Source: Bacteroidota bacterium (GTDB lineage Bacteria > Bacteroidota > Bacteroidia > AKYH767-A > 2013-40CM-41-45). From it: a DNA stretch of 32,079 nucleotides. Below the pieces are notes generated by a model, which was given only the letters and a program-made list of their open reading frames with translations, did no database searches and was not told where the DNA came from. Shown in pieces: positions 25,047 to 32,079 of this stretch; within the stretch, counting starts at the first letter, position 1; each line of letters starts with the position of its first letter. The stretch is from NCBI GenBank assembly GCA_026391975.1, contig JAPLDB010000130.1, forward strand, positions 1 to 32,079. The letters run 5' to 3'. A program made the translations under genes and the position numbers.

Positions 25047-27269
25047 CTACTCGGCGCCGACAGTTTTCCGCTTAAAGCTCAAATGATTCACCACCATCCG
25101 CAGATCATTGTAATCAAACTCATGCCCAATTTCTGTTTTAAAGGCAGCATAGTTATCATGTCCATTCTTCAAAACAAACTTTTCCAGGCGGACAATGTTT
25201 TCGGAATTCATGACTTTGTTGATGTCTATATCTCCCGTCAGTATCCATTTTGCAAAATGCGATTTAATGGTAGATGCTTTAAGCGAACGGATGGTCGAGA
25301 TCTCTGCAATGGTTTTCCCTTCTTTATATAACGTTAGGGTATCGTTGAAAGTACTTCCTTTTTCCTTTTTAGCTGTTGTGTTTGACGTTTTCGCAGTCTT
25401 CAGCATTTCTTTTTTGAAGACAATTTCTCCGGTATGTATTTTTTCATTGAGAAACCGTGCATTGTAAAGATGATTAATTTTGATCCAGAAAAAGTCTTCA
25501 ATTTCCTGTACCAACTTTACGTATTTTTTGACCTTGGCTTTGAATGCGAAAGACTGGATGTGACCGTGTAAAGGAGTGATAAGTGAGGTGAAAATGGCCT
25601 CTGTGAAATAATCAATTGCTTTATTGCACCGTTCTTTTAGTGCAGCGATCTTTTCGGAATCATTTGTAAAATCATAGAGCAGGTTTTGCAACTGGTTTTC
25701 GAATTTCAGAGAGGTTTCCAGCAAGGACCTTGACTGCTCTTGTAATTTTTCATTCAAATCCAATACAGATTCTTTTCCGGGGATTTCTTTGTCAAGGATG
25801 TTTTCTTTCCACTCAATTAGTTTGGCTGGAAATTTTTCAAAATTGAAAAGCCGCTTGAGCAATTCGTTTGCATATCGTGTCCTGGCTGCTTCAAGTGCAG
25901 TTTGCAATGCCGATGTTTTGTGATGGGACTGGGAAAAAGAATTTATTTTTTCATCTGTGAATAATGCGCTCTGTGTAATGCGCGAATGGAGTATGATTCC
26001 TTCAAGTGTCCTGCAGCGGCTCAGCGCAACATAAACCTGTCCTGCCGCAAACGATTGACCTGCATCAATGATGACTTTATCAAAGGTTAGTCCCTGGCTT
26101 TTATGAATGGTAATGGCCCATGAAAGGCGCAAAGGATATTGATTGTATGTTCCGAGAAGTTGCTTTTCGATCTTGCCTGTTTCTTTGTCAACATTGTAAT
26201 TGATGTTTTCCCACCTTTCACGGAAGAGTTCAAAATCTTCCTTTGTATCGTTGAAGGTTACCGTGATCGTATCTCCAAAAATGCTTTTTACTTTGGCCAG
26301 CTTGCCGTTAAAATATTTTCCACTCTCAACATCATTCTTGATGAACATCACCTGAGCGCCTTCTTTTAATTGAAGATTCGGATCGCACGGGAACATGCTT
26401 TCTGGAAACTCACCTTCTATCGATGCAGGAAATGAATGCATTTTTCCTTTCAGCTGTTGCAACTCGTGCTGATTTACACTATCTGCCTTGCGGTTATGTG
26501 TTGTAAGTAAAACATATCCTTCTTCATCCGGTTTGAAGCCGGGCTTGTACCTTTTTTCAAGTTGTTCAAAATCTTCCTCTTCAAGCTGTTTGTCACGTAT
26601 ATTGTTCAGGACGGAAACAAATTTTTCATCCTGCTGCCTGTAGATTTTTTTAAGTTCAATCTGTACGGCTTCCAGTCGTTGCCAGACAAGTGAATCAAAA
26701 AAGTAGGGACTCCTGTAATGGGATTTCAATAATTCCCATTCATGATCTCTGGTAACCGGAGGTAACTGGTGCATATCACCAATCAATAAAACCTGCACTC
26801 CGCCAAAAGGTCGTTTATTTCTGCGGACAAATTGCAATGCGAAATCAACACCATCAAGAATATCAGCGCGAACCATACTTACTTCATCAATGATGAGCAA
26901 TTCCAGTTCCTCAAGTACTTTTTTCTTCTCTTTGCTGAAACGTAGATGACTTACCAGCAAGCCTCTGTTCGCTGCTATATTTGCATCAACATAATCATGT
27001 GAAGGAATCAGGCAGGTTAATGGGAGATGAAATATGGAATGAATCGTAACTCCGCCGGCATTGATTGCTGCAACTCCTGTTGGAGCTGCAATCACAAAAT
27101 TCTTTGTGGTCTTCTCTGCAATTTGTTTCAACAGCGTTGTCTTCCCGGATCCTGCCTTTCCCGTTAGAAAAATCGGCTGATCAGTCTCCAATGCAAATGA
27201 CAAAGCAAATGAATGCTCATCCATTCTTTCGGCTTGAATTTTATTTTCCGGAAGTAATTGCGAATTCAT
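25047..27269 (-). CDS. PIF1-like SF1B helicase with C-terminal HTH_40 domain
   Basis: The protein is 740 residues. The helicase core is at about 15-440: Walker A GKAGSGKTT (Lys43), APTGVAAINAGGVTIHSIF (motif Ia), Walker B LLIIDEVSMV (Asp128/Glu129), LLIGDMHQLPPV (motif III), and AITIHKSQGLTFDKVIID with VYVALSRCRTLEGI (motifs V/VI). A helical, coiled-coil-prone middle follows. The last ~100 residues hold a helicase-associated helix-turn-helix (TLTLYKEGKTIAEISTIRSL...SHFAKWILTGDI; HTH_40). This architecture is common in Bacteroidota and acts in 5'-3' DNA unwinding during replication or repair. It sits between uraH and the CitE-like gene in the purine cluster; nothing in it suggests a purine role, so it is probably a bystander. 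Confidence 0.92.
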   Translation of the reverse strand: MNSQLLPENKIQAERMDEHSFALSFALETDQPIFLTGKAGSGKTTLLKQIAEKTTKNFVIAAPTGVAAINAGGVTIHSIFHLPLTCLIPSHDYVDANIAANRGLLVSHLRFSKEKKKVLEELELLIIDEVSMVRADILDGVDFALQFVRRNKRPFGGVQVLLIGDMHQLPPVTRDHEWELLKSHYRSPYFFDSLVWQRLEAVQIELKKIYRQQDEKFVSVLNNIRDKQLEEEDFEQLEKRYKPGFKPDEEGYVLLTTHNRKADSVNQHELQQLKGKMHSFPASIEGEFPESMFPCDPNLQLKEGAQVMFIKNDVESGKYFNGKLAKVKSIFGDTITVTFNDTKEDFELFRERWENINYNVDKETGKIEKQLLGTYNQYPLRLSWAITIHKSQGLTFDKVIIDAGQSFAAGQVYVALSRCRTLEGIILHSRITQSALFTDEKINSFSQSHHKTSALQTALEAARTRYANELLKRLFNFEKFPAKLIEWKENILDKEIPGKESVLDLNEKLQEQSRSLLETSLKFENQLQNLLYDFTNDSEKIAALKERCNKAIDYFTEAIFTSLITPLHGHIQSFAFKAKVKKYVKLVQEIEDFFWIKINHLYNARFLNEKIHTGEIVFKKEMLKTAKTSNTTAKKEKGSTFNDTLTLYKEGKTIAEISTIRSLKASTIKSHFAKWILTGDIDINKVMNSENIVRLEKFVLKNGHDNYAAFKTEIGHEFDYNDLRMVVNHLSFKRKTVGAE

Positions 27270-27382
27270 TTTACTCTTTTGTATATAGTTTTAATAATGG
27301 TTTATTTAATCTAAGTACCCTGTCTTTGGGATTTCTCCGATTTGTTCGCTCCACCAGCATCTTCACCTTCACTTCTCTCTCT

Positions 27383-27405
27383 TCCCCCTTCGGGGTCCAG
27401 GGGGC
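27383..27405 (+). repeat. dispersed G-rich element between uraH and helicase
   Basis: TCCCCCTTCGGGGTCCAGGGGGC, the closest match to the copy at 2050. It lies 24 nt beyond the uraH stop, so a hairpin could form at the 3' end of the uraH message, though without a T-run. Confidence 0.75.
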
Positions 27406-27428
27406 ATGGTTTCGCCTGCTCCACTTAC

Positions 27429-27767
27429 TCAGCTACCTCTATAAGTAGAATATCCAAATGGATTCAGTAAAAGCGGAACATGGTAATGACTGCCATCAGA
27501 AATTTCAAATTCAATGGACACATGTGGATAAAATGTTTTTTTATCCTGCGCTTTAAAATATGCGGCGCTGTCAAAATTCAAACGGTAAATACCTGTTTGC
27601 ATTGGATTGCCTGTGACGAGCAGATCGGTGATGCGTCCGTCGGCATTGGTAACCCCTTCGGCTATTTTTTTCCATATGCCTGAATTATAAAATTCAAGCG
27701 TAACGCTGACACCTTGCGCCGGCTTTCCGATGGAGGTGTCGAGGATGTGTGTGGTGAGCTGACTCAT
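27429..27767 (-). CDS. uraH: 5-hydroxyisourate hydrolase (transthyretin-like)
   Basis: The enzyme hydrolyses 5-hydroxyisourate, the PuuD product, to OHCU. The protein is 112 residues, the normal size of this tetrameric family. Signatures: LTTHILDTSIGKPAQGV at the N-terminus with His7; Arg45 in NADGRITDL; HYHVPLLLNPFGYSTYRGS at the C-terminus with His96 and the YRGS end that separates it from vertebrate transthyretin. There is no signal peptide, so it is cytosolic. Its ATG overlaps the uraD stop (ATGA), showing tight co-expression with the next enzyme of the pathway. Also named hiuH or pucM. Confidence 0.95.
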   Translation of the reverse strand: MSQLTTHILDTSIGKPAQGVSVTLEFYNSGIWKKIAEGVTNADGRITDLLVTGNPMQTGIYRLNFDSAAYFKAQDKKTFYPHVSIEFEISDGSHYHVPLLLNPFGYSTYRGS

Positions 27768-28249
27768 GTAAATAATTTTTCGAGGCGAAGGTGCGTAATT
27801 TTATTCTGTTCTTTAGCAGCAACCCGTATTTCAAAAGCAGGATTATTTATCATCCTTGATTTAAGCAAAGCCAGCATTTCAGCTGCAGATTTACCTGTTG
27901 CACATACAATAAAAATATAGCCGAACTTTTTTTCATAGTCTTCATTTCCTTTTTGAAGAGCTTTAAGCACTTGTTCGTTTGCTGCTTTAACCCCCGATTG
28001 TTCCCCTTCAGCCAATGTTGCTGTACCTGCGAATTTTTCTTTAAGATTTCCCACATCGCCAATTTTAGGGTGGTGAGAGAATGCTTCCTTCCAGTCAATC
28101 TCACTCAATGAAAACCAGATCCTGTCTGATGCTTTTTTCAAGTCAGAGATGGTATTGAATGGAAATAATCCAAATAACTGATTAGCCCATGCAGCACTTC
28201 CGCAGCATTTGGACAATTCTTCTTTAGTAATAGGATTGATCAATTTCAT
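27764..28249 (-). CDS. uraD: OHCU decarboxylase
   Basis: UraD converts 2-oxo-4-hydroxy-4-carboxy-5-ureidoimidazoline to S-allantoin, the stereospecific end of urate oxidation. The protein is 161 residues, a usual length. Family motifs are intact: HPKIGD with catalytic His60; EGEQSGV with Glu83/Ser85 region; and the C-terminal YEKKFGYIFIVCATGKSAAEML. It overlaps uraH by 4 bp and follows alc by 71 nt. ATG 28249 is the natural start (MKLINPITKEEL). Confidence 0.95.
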   Translation of the reverse strand: MKLINPITKEELSKCCGSAAWANQLFGLFPFNTISDLKKASDRIWFSLSEIDWKEAFSHHPKIGDVGNLKEKFAGTATLAEGEQSGVKAANEQVLKALQKGNEDYEKKFGYIFIVCATGKSAAEMLALLKSRMINNPAFEIRVAAKEQNKITHLRLEKLFT

Positions 28250-28320
28250 TGAATGCTGGTTATCCTTCTGGATTTGATTCCTTTAAACAAAATCATTTTT
28301 TATCATAACAATCATGAAGA

Positions 28321-29337
28321 TCAGCGTTCCATTTTAACTTTTCCAAACAACCGCATCCTGCTTATCCCTCCATCAGGAAAAATAGATAGCCTCACATGTG
28401 TGAATGGTTCCTTATTTTCAATTTCCTTGTCAAAGAAATGCTCGTTATCAGCTTTCAGTTTTGATTGAGGAAGAATCGTTTTCCAATTCATTGCAGGGGA
28501 GTTGATTTTGTTCTCATCTGCAAGTAAAATATTACAGCCTTCGATGAGACATGAATCGGGATAATTGCCTTTGAAGTGACAGGTATCGATCAGCACTTTT
28601 TCAATTACCCCTTCATGTGCAAGACGAACAATTACCCAATCACGATTGCCGGGTGTACGGTTGCGTTTTGTTTCCCATCCGTCACCCATGTTTACGCCGC
28701 GCTCCGGCATCAGTAGGTTTTCCATGTGGGAGAAAAACATGTCATTGCATAAAATGGATTTGGCGCCGTTGATTGCAGCGGCAAGATCAACGGTTTCGTC
28801 ATTGTTAATTGCATTCCAGTTTTTAAAAACTTCACCATAAACTTTCAGTCTTGCAACGCCACCATCGGGATAAATGTTAAGTTTCAGGTGTGTATACAGG
28901 TTATGATCGGTAATCTCGAAAAAATTCTGAGAGCCGGGTTGCAATGCTGTTTTAGGAAGGATCTCTTTCCAGGTTATTTTATCAAAATCAGTTCTTGCGA
29001 CGGATGAGATATTGCATGCGCCAATGGATGCATGTGGCGGATGATTTCCCAGGAAATGATTGGTGTCGATGTCTACACCATAAATTTTTCCTGATGTTGC
29101 CAGTTGAATAATACACCAGTCATGACCCGGAGTCCGCTTCCTTCGTGATTCCCATCCATCCATCCACTTGCCACGGTCTGTATATTTATCCGGGATAAAA
29201 ATACCCCTGCCGGGTTTTAAAAGATTTTCTTTCGGCGCAAAGAAATCATCACTGCACAAAATTGCTTTCCCCCCTAAACGTTCTGCAGCAAGGTCGGTGA
29301 GTGTGGTAAAGGAAGGTATTGTATTGCTTTCAACCAT
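28321..29337 (-). CDS. alc: allantoicase
   Basis: Allantoicase splits allantoate to ureidoglycolate and urea. The protein is 338 residues and shows the two-fold internal repeat of the family. Each half carries AAERLGGKAILCSDDFFAPKENLL or AAINGAKSILCNDMFFSHMENLL, then WESRRKRTPGHDW or WETKRNRTPGNRDW, then D-x-x-H-F-x-G-N-x-P (DTNHFLGNHPP; DTCHFKGNYPD), and ends HLKLNIYPDGGVARLKVYG or HVRLSIFPDGGISRMRLFG. Such beta-jelly-roll halves are diagnostic. The start lies 1 nt after the allB stop (TGA-T-ATG), so the two are co-translated. It is the last pathway step seen here; the enzyme for ureidoglycolate is not in the window. Confidence 0.95.
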   Translation of the reverse strand: MVESNTIPSFTTLTDLAAERLGGKAILCSDDFFAPKENLLKPGRGIFIPDKYTDRGKWMDGWESRRKRTPGHDWCIIQLATSGKIYGVDIDTNHFLGNHPPHASIGACNISSVARTDFDKITWKEILPKTALQPGSQNFFEITDHNLYTHLKLNIYPDGGVARLKVYGEVFKNWNAINNDETVDLAAAINGAKSILCNDMFFSHMENLLMPERGVNMGDGWETKRNRTPGNRDWVIVRLAHEGVIEKVLIDTCHFKGNYPDSCLIEGCNILLADENKINSPAMNWKTILPQSKLKADNEHFFDKEIENKEPFTHVRLSIFPDGGISRMRLFGKVKMER

Positions 29338-29338
29338 A

Positions 29339-30709
29339 TCAGTTTTTAAGAATGATGTTTCCCCTGTTTAAATTATAAAACAATCCGTCTCCATAAATTT
29401 TATTTCCCGATAAATAGGTTTGCTTTACAATGCCATATAGCTCCTGATCCATATAAGGTGTAATTTTATGACGGTGGTGGATCATTTCTTCTTTTAGTAT
29501 AAAATTATTTGCCGGCATCCAGATGCACAGGTCTGCATCAAATCCTTTTGCAATTTTCCCCTTGTGGGAATCAAGTTTTAAAAATTTTGCCGGATTTTCA
29601 CAAAGCCATTTGGAAATATCAGTTACAGAATAATTTCTTTCAAGTGCGCCTGTCCATAAAGCAGGCAATGCAAATTGTAATCCTGCAATGCCACCCCAGG
29701 CCTGATGCAGATTTCCCGAAGTAATTTCTTTTAACACGGGCGGAGCAGGGGAGTGGTCGGTGGCAACAAAGTCTATGGTACCATTGCCCAGTGCTTCCCA
29801 AAGTTTCTCCCTGTTTGCTTTATCGCGGATGGGCGGCGCGCATTTGTAGCGTGTATCTCCATCAGGAATAGATTCTGAATCGAAAAATAAATAATGCTGT
29901 GCCGTTTCAACAGTCAATGGCAATCCTTCTGCTTTTGCTTTTTGGATTTGTTCAATGGAGTTTGCCGAGGATAAATGAACAATATGAATGTGTGCTCCCG
30001 TTTCCCTGCAAAGCCCGATCATCATTTTGATCGCTTCATCTTCCATGGCATTGGGTCTTGAATTGAGCCATGCAGCATAGCTATGCGGATTTTCCAGTAG
30101 CTGCTTTTCGCCATGATGCGCGACATCCAATTCGCAATGCACAAGCAATGGCTTGTCAGACTTTTTGAGAATTTTCAACGCATGTCGTAAATGTTCCGCA
30201 TTTGTATTCGGGAAATCATCAATGCCTGAATGTGTGAGAAATGCCTTCAGTCCAAGGGCACCGGTGCTGAGTAATTCCTCCAGTTCATTTTCATTGTCGG
30301 GAATTACGCCACCCCAGAAACCACAATGCACATGCATTTTATTTGTTGCAGCATCCAGCTTCAATTGAAAATTGTTTTTATTCGTTGTTACAGGAGAAGA
30401 ATTCAGCGGCATATCCACCAGTGTTGTAATTCCTCCGGCAGCAGCAGCTTTGGTTGCCGTATCAAATCCTTCCCATTCTGTACGGCCGGGTTCATTGATG
30501 TGCACATGAGGGTCAATGATGCCCGGCATCACTACATGATCACCAACATCTTCAATGGGGAAATCAAGCAGGACGGTTTCTTTCTCTTCACCGTAAGAAA
30601 CAGATGAAATGATGTCCACGATTTTGCCATCACTGATCAGGATCATTCCGTCAATGATCTCCAGTGGTGTGACAATGTTTTTACTTTTTATAGCGAGATC
30701 TACCTGCAC
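29339..30709 (-). CDS. allB: allantoinase
   Basis: Allantoinase hydrolyses allantoin to allantoate. The protein is 456 residues, of the amidohydrolase superfamily. Metal ligands are in place: His68/His70 in DPHVHINEPG, the carbamylated Lys155 in GLKAFLTHSG, His191 in LLVHCELD, His245 in IHIVHLSS and Asp318 in VATDHSP. The N-E-P-G-R-T-E-W-E-G-F loop after the HxH motif is typical of allantoinases, not dihydroorotases. The start is a GTG; residues MQVDLAIKSKNIVTP match the normal family start. It is the first gene of the minus-strand series. A TATCTTTG box lies only 5 nt before the GTG, so the message may be leaderless. Confidence 0.95.
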   Translation of the reverse strand: MQVDLAIKSKNIVTPLEIIDGMILISDGKIVDIISSVSYGEEKETVLLDFPIEDVGDHVVMPGIIDPHVHINEPGRTEWEGFDTATKAAAAGGITTLVDMPLNSSPVTTNKNNFQLKLDAATNKMHVHCGFWGGVIPDNENELEELLSTGALGLKAFLTHSGIDDFPNTNAEHLRHALKILKKSDKPLLVHCELDVAHHGEKQLLENPHSYAAWLNSRPNAMEDEAIKMMIGLCRETGAHIHIVHLSSANSIEQIQKAKAEGLPLTVETAQHYLFFDSESIPDGDTRYKCAPPIRDKANREKLWEALGNGTIDFVATDHSPAPPVLKEITSGNLHQAWGGIAGLQFALPALWTGALERNYSVTDISKWLCENPAKFLKLDSHKGKIAKGFDADLCIWMPANNFILKEEMIHHRHKITPYMDQELYGIVKQTYLSGNKIYGDGLFYNLNRGNIILKN

Positions 30710-30714
30710 GGTAA

Positions 30715-30722
30715 CAAAGATA
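30715..30722 (-). promoter_or_regulatory. -7 box (TATCTTTG) directly before allB
   Basis: The complement reads TATCTTTG then TTACC and the GTG start. This perfect TAnnTTTG would place transcription start at or within a few nt of the start codon. No TTTG was found at -33. Confidence 0.5.
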
Positions 30723-30854
30723 CAATTGTAGGTATTCTTCCTGCATTTTGTAAATTAATTTATACCACCATACCGTGCGTTGCGAAGAACTCGCTGAAGG
30801 TTGTAAAATTTGGGGAGAGGAGCACCAACTGTGTGGCAGAAGGCTTCTGATTAT

Positions 30855-30862
30855 TATCTTCG
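30855..30862 (+). promoter_or_regulatory. -7-like box (TATCTTCG) directly before xdhC
   Basis: TATCTTCG ends 4 nt before ATG 30867. The same form (TATCTTCA) precedes the subtilase gene. It supports ATG 30867 over the tracked start at 30810, and again suggests a very short or absent leader. Confidence 0.35.
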
Positions 30863-30866
30863 CTCC

Positions 30867-31862
30867 ATGCACCAGCTTTCTCTCTGGAAATTCATTGTCC
30901 AAAAATTAACCTTCCATCACCCTGTCATCCTCTTGTGCGTGGTGGAAAGCAATGGCAGCAGTCCGGGCAGACAAGGTTTTAAAATGGCAGTTTCGGAAAA
31001 TGAAATGGTTGGTTCCATCGGCGGTGGCATCATGGAACATAAGTTTGTGGAGCTCGCAAAAGAAAGACTACAGCAGGGTTCTTCTGCTTCATTCATCAGA
31101 AAACAATTTCATCAAAAATCGGCTGCAAAAGATCAGAGCGGAATGATCTGTTCAGGTGAGCAAACGGTTTTACTTTATCTTCTTGCTGAAAAAGACCTTC
31201 CTGTTATTCATCGAATAGTTTCGGCACTTGAAAATAACAATACCGGACTTTTGAAAATTACTTTTTCTGAGTTTGAATTTGTTGATTCAAATTATCAGGA
31301 AGATGATCATGGTTTTAATATGCGATCTGAAACCGATTTTACATATACAGAACGGATCGGTTTCAAAAACCACCTGTACATCATCGGTGGCGGCCACTGT
31401 GCCTCGGCGCTTTCAGAGCTGATGAGCGGAATGGGTTTTTATATTCATCTCTTTGAGGAGCGCGAAAACCTCAATACCATGATTGAAAATAATTTTGTAC
31501 ATGAAAAAATAATGGTGAATGACTATTCCGAATTAGCTGCTTTAATTCCTGATGGTAATTCCCACCCGGCGGGTCGCGCAGCACCCGCTGGGTGGGATAG
31601 ATACCTAGCCGTCATGACCTTCGGTTACAGAACCGACGACATAGCGGTACGTGCGCTTGCTGATAAAAAGCTCAGATACCTCGGTGTGCTTGGAAGCGAA
31701 TCAAAAATGAAACAGCTTTTTAATGATTGGAGAAAAGATGGAATTTCTGAATCATGGTTGAGTACCATTCATGCTCCAATCGGCATTCGAATTAAAAGTG
31801 AAACTCCTGAAGAAATTGCTGTCAGTATTGCAGCGCAGATCATTAATATAAAAAATGCCTAA
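30867..31862 (+). CDS. xdhC: XdhC family xanthine dehydrogenase maturation factor
   Basis: XdhC binds the molybdenum cofactor, aids its sulfuration and inserts it into xanthine dehydrogenase. From ATG 30867 (MHQLSLWKFIVQKL) the protein is 331 residues. The tracked start 19 codons upstream overlaps the -7 box. The N-terminal CoxI/XdhC domain reads VILLCVVESNGSSPGRQGFKM and GSIGGGIMEHKFVE. The C-terminal Rossmann domain reads HLYIIGGGHCASALSELMSGMGF, with MTFGYRTDDIAVRAL and YLGVLGSESKMKQL. Between IPDGN and RYLAVMTFGYRTD, the SHPAGRAAPAGWD segment is alien to the family and is encoded by a palindrome at 31560-31597. It is divergent from allB and ends 3 nt from the convergent MORN gene. Confidence 0.92.
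   Translation: MHQLSLWKFIVQKLTFHHPVILLCVVESNGSSPGRQGFKMAVSENEMVGSIGGGIMEHKFVELAKERLQQGSSASFIRKQFHQKSAAKDQSGMICSGEQTVLLYLLAEKDLPVIHRIVSALENNNTGLLKITFSEFEFVDSNYQEDDHGFNMRSETDFTYTERIGFKNHLYIIGGGHCASALSELMSGMGFYIHLFEERENLNTMIENNFVHEKIMVNDYSELAALIPDGNSHPAGRAAPAGWDRYLAVMTFGYRTDDIAVRALADKKLRYLGVLGSESKMKQLFNDWRKDGISESWLSTIHAPIGIRIKSETPEEIAVSIAAQIINIKNA
31560..31597 (+). repeat. palindromic element inserted in frame in xdhC
   Basis: The arms TCCCACCCGGCGGGT (31560-31574) and ACCCGCTGGGTGGGA (31583-31597) pair over 15 bp with one G-U wobble, around the loop CGCGCAGC. The unit is far more GC-rich than the surrounding gene. It encodes SHPAGRAAPAGW(D) and keeps the frame (36 nt core, 12 codons). Confidence 0.85.
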
Positions 31863-31865
31863 AGC

Positions 31866-32079
31866 CTACTTTTTCTTTGGATCCTCTCCGTAATTGATAT
31901 CCATGGATTGCTTCACCTTACCTGTGGCATCATAAAAAATGGCCTTGCCATCCATGTTATTGTTCTTCATTCCAACCTGCATTTTCTTGATCGCTGTTTC
32001 ATAATAAGAAACCATCATCCCGGTGGCTTGCCCATTGTGGAATTGTGTTTCTGTCATCAATGCACCGCTTGGGTAAAAT
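31866..32079 (-). CDS. MORN-repeat / YwqK-like protein (5' end beyond window)
   Basis: The complement stays open to the right edge, at least 70 codons, reading YPSGALMTETQFHNGQATGM, then MVSYYETAIKKMQVGMKNN, MDGKAIFYDATGKVKQSM, and a TAG stop after GEDPKKK. The Y-x-G-x-L / NGQ-x-G / DGKAIFYDATGKVK periodicity is that of MORN_2 repeats, as found in Bacteroidota proteins often labelled 'YwqK family antitoxin', a label with little functional support. The tracked TTG start at 32060 is internal, because in-frame codons with repeat character continue upstream. No catalytic residues are expected. Convergent with xdhC, 3 nt apart. Confidence 0.75.
   Translation of the reverse strand, partial: FYPSGALMTETQFHNGQATGMMVSYYETAIKKMQVGMKNNNMDGKAIFYDATGKVKQSMDINYGEDPKKK

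Noticed and set aside
25047-27269. The helicase as a mobile-element or defence gene inserted in the purine cluster
   Set aside because: There are no inverted repeats, integrase or partner genes, and the PIF1-HTH_40 architecture is a common chromosomal Bacteroidota housekeeping type.
29339-30709. Dihydroorotase or hydantoinase instead of allantoinase
   Set aside because: The HINEPGRTEWEGF loop and direct linkage to allantoicase, uraD and uraH favour allantoinase.

Overview
The window comes from a Bacteroidota chromosome, probably of the Chitinophagales/Sphingobacteriales type. This is inferred from moderate GC, secreted proteins ending in type IX secretion (T9SS) sorting domains ('YPNPASS...GxYxxxl'), -7 boxes of the TAnnTTTG type, Bacteroidota-typical families (DUF5606, WbqC-like, HTH_40-tailed PIF1-like helicase) and short CCCCTTCGGGG..AGGGGG repeats. 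I see no rRNA, tRNA, CRISPR array or insertion sequence.

Layout. Bases 1-5500 hold a WbqC-like gene running off the left edge (GTG start, absent from the ORF track), a beta-helix surface protein that has apparently lost its 5' end, a secreted eight-PKD protein whose T9SS tail is broken by a frameshift, a block of about three 125-bp tandem repeats, and a small membrane protein. Bases 5500-16100 hold housekeeping and secreted genes: a T9SS-exported subtilase, a DUF5606 protein with an M3 oligoendopeptidase, a large hybrid histidine kinase (6 TM, PAS, HisKA, HATPase, two REC, HPt) and murB. Bases 16300-31900 start with gmhA and then hold a nearly complete purine-to-ureidoglycolate pathway. A TAG-ended MORN/YwqK-like gene runs off the right edge.

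Purine module. XdhA/XdhB oxidise hypoxanthine/xanthine to urate, with XdhC loading the cofactor. PuuD (membrane, cytochrome c tail) oxidises urate to 5-hydroxyisourate. HIU hydrolase and OHCU decarboxylase give allantoin, allantoinase gives allantoate, and allantoicase gives ureidoglycolate plus urea. The minus-strand series allB-alc-uraD-uraH-(helicase)-(DUF6986-like enzyme)-puuD-(TMEM175) runs roughly opposite to pathway order. It is flanked by xdhAB and xdhC on the plus strand. No ureidoglycolate lyase, urease or purine transporter is visible. The best candidate for undescribed biology is the CitE/HpcH-like enzyme between puuD and the helicase.

Repeats and coding sequence. Three pathway genes carry repeat sequence inside their reading frames: the xdhB start, the puuD stop, and a 36-38 nt palindrome inserted in frame in xdhC. 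This resembles Rickettsia palindromic elements.
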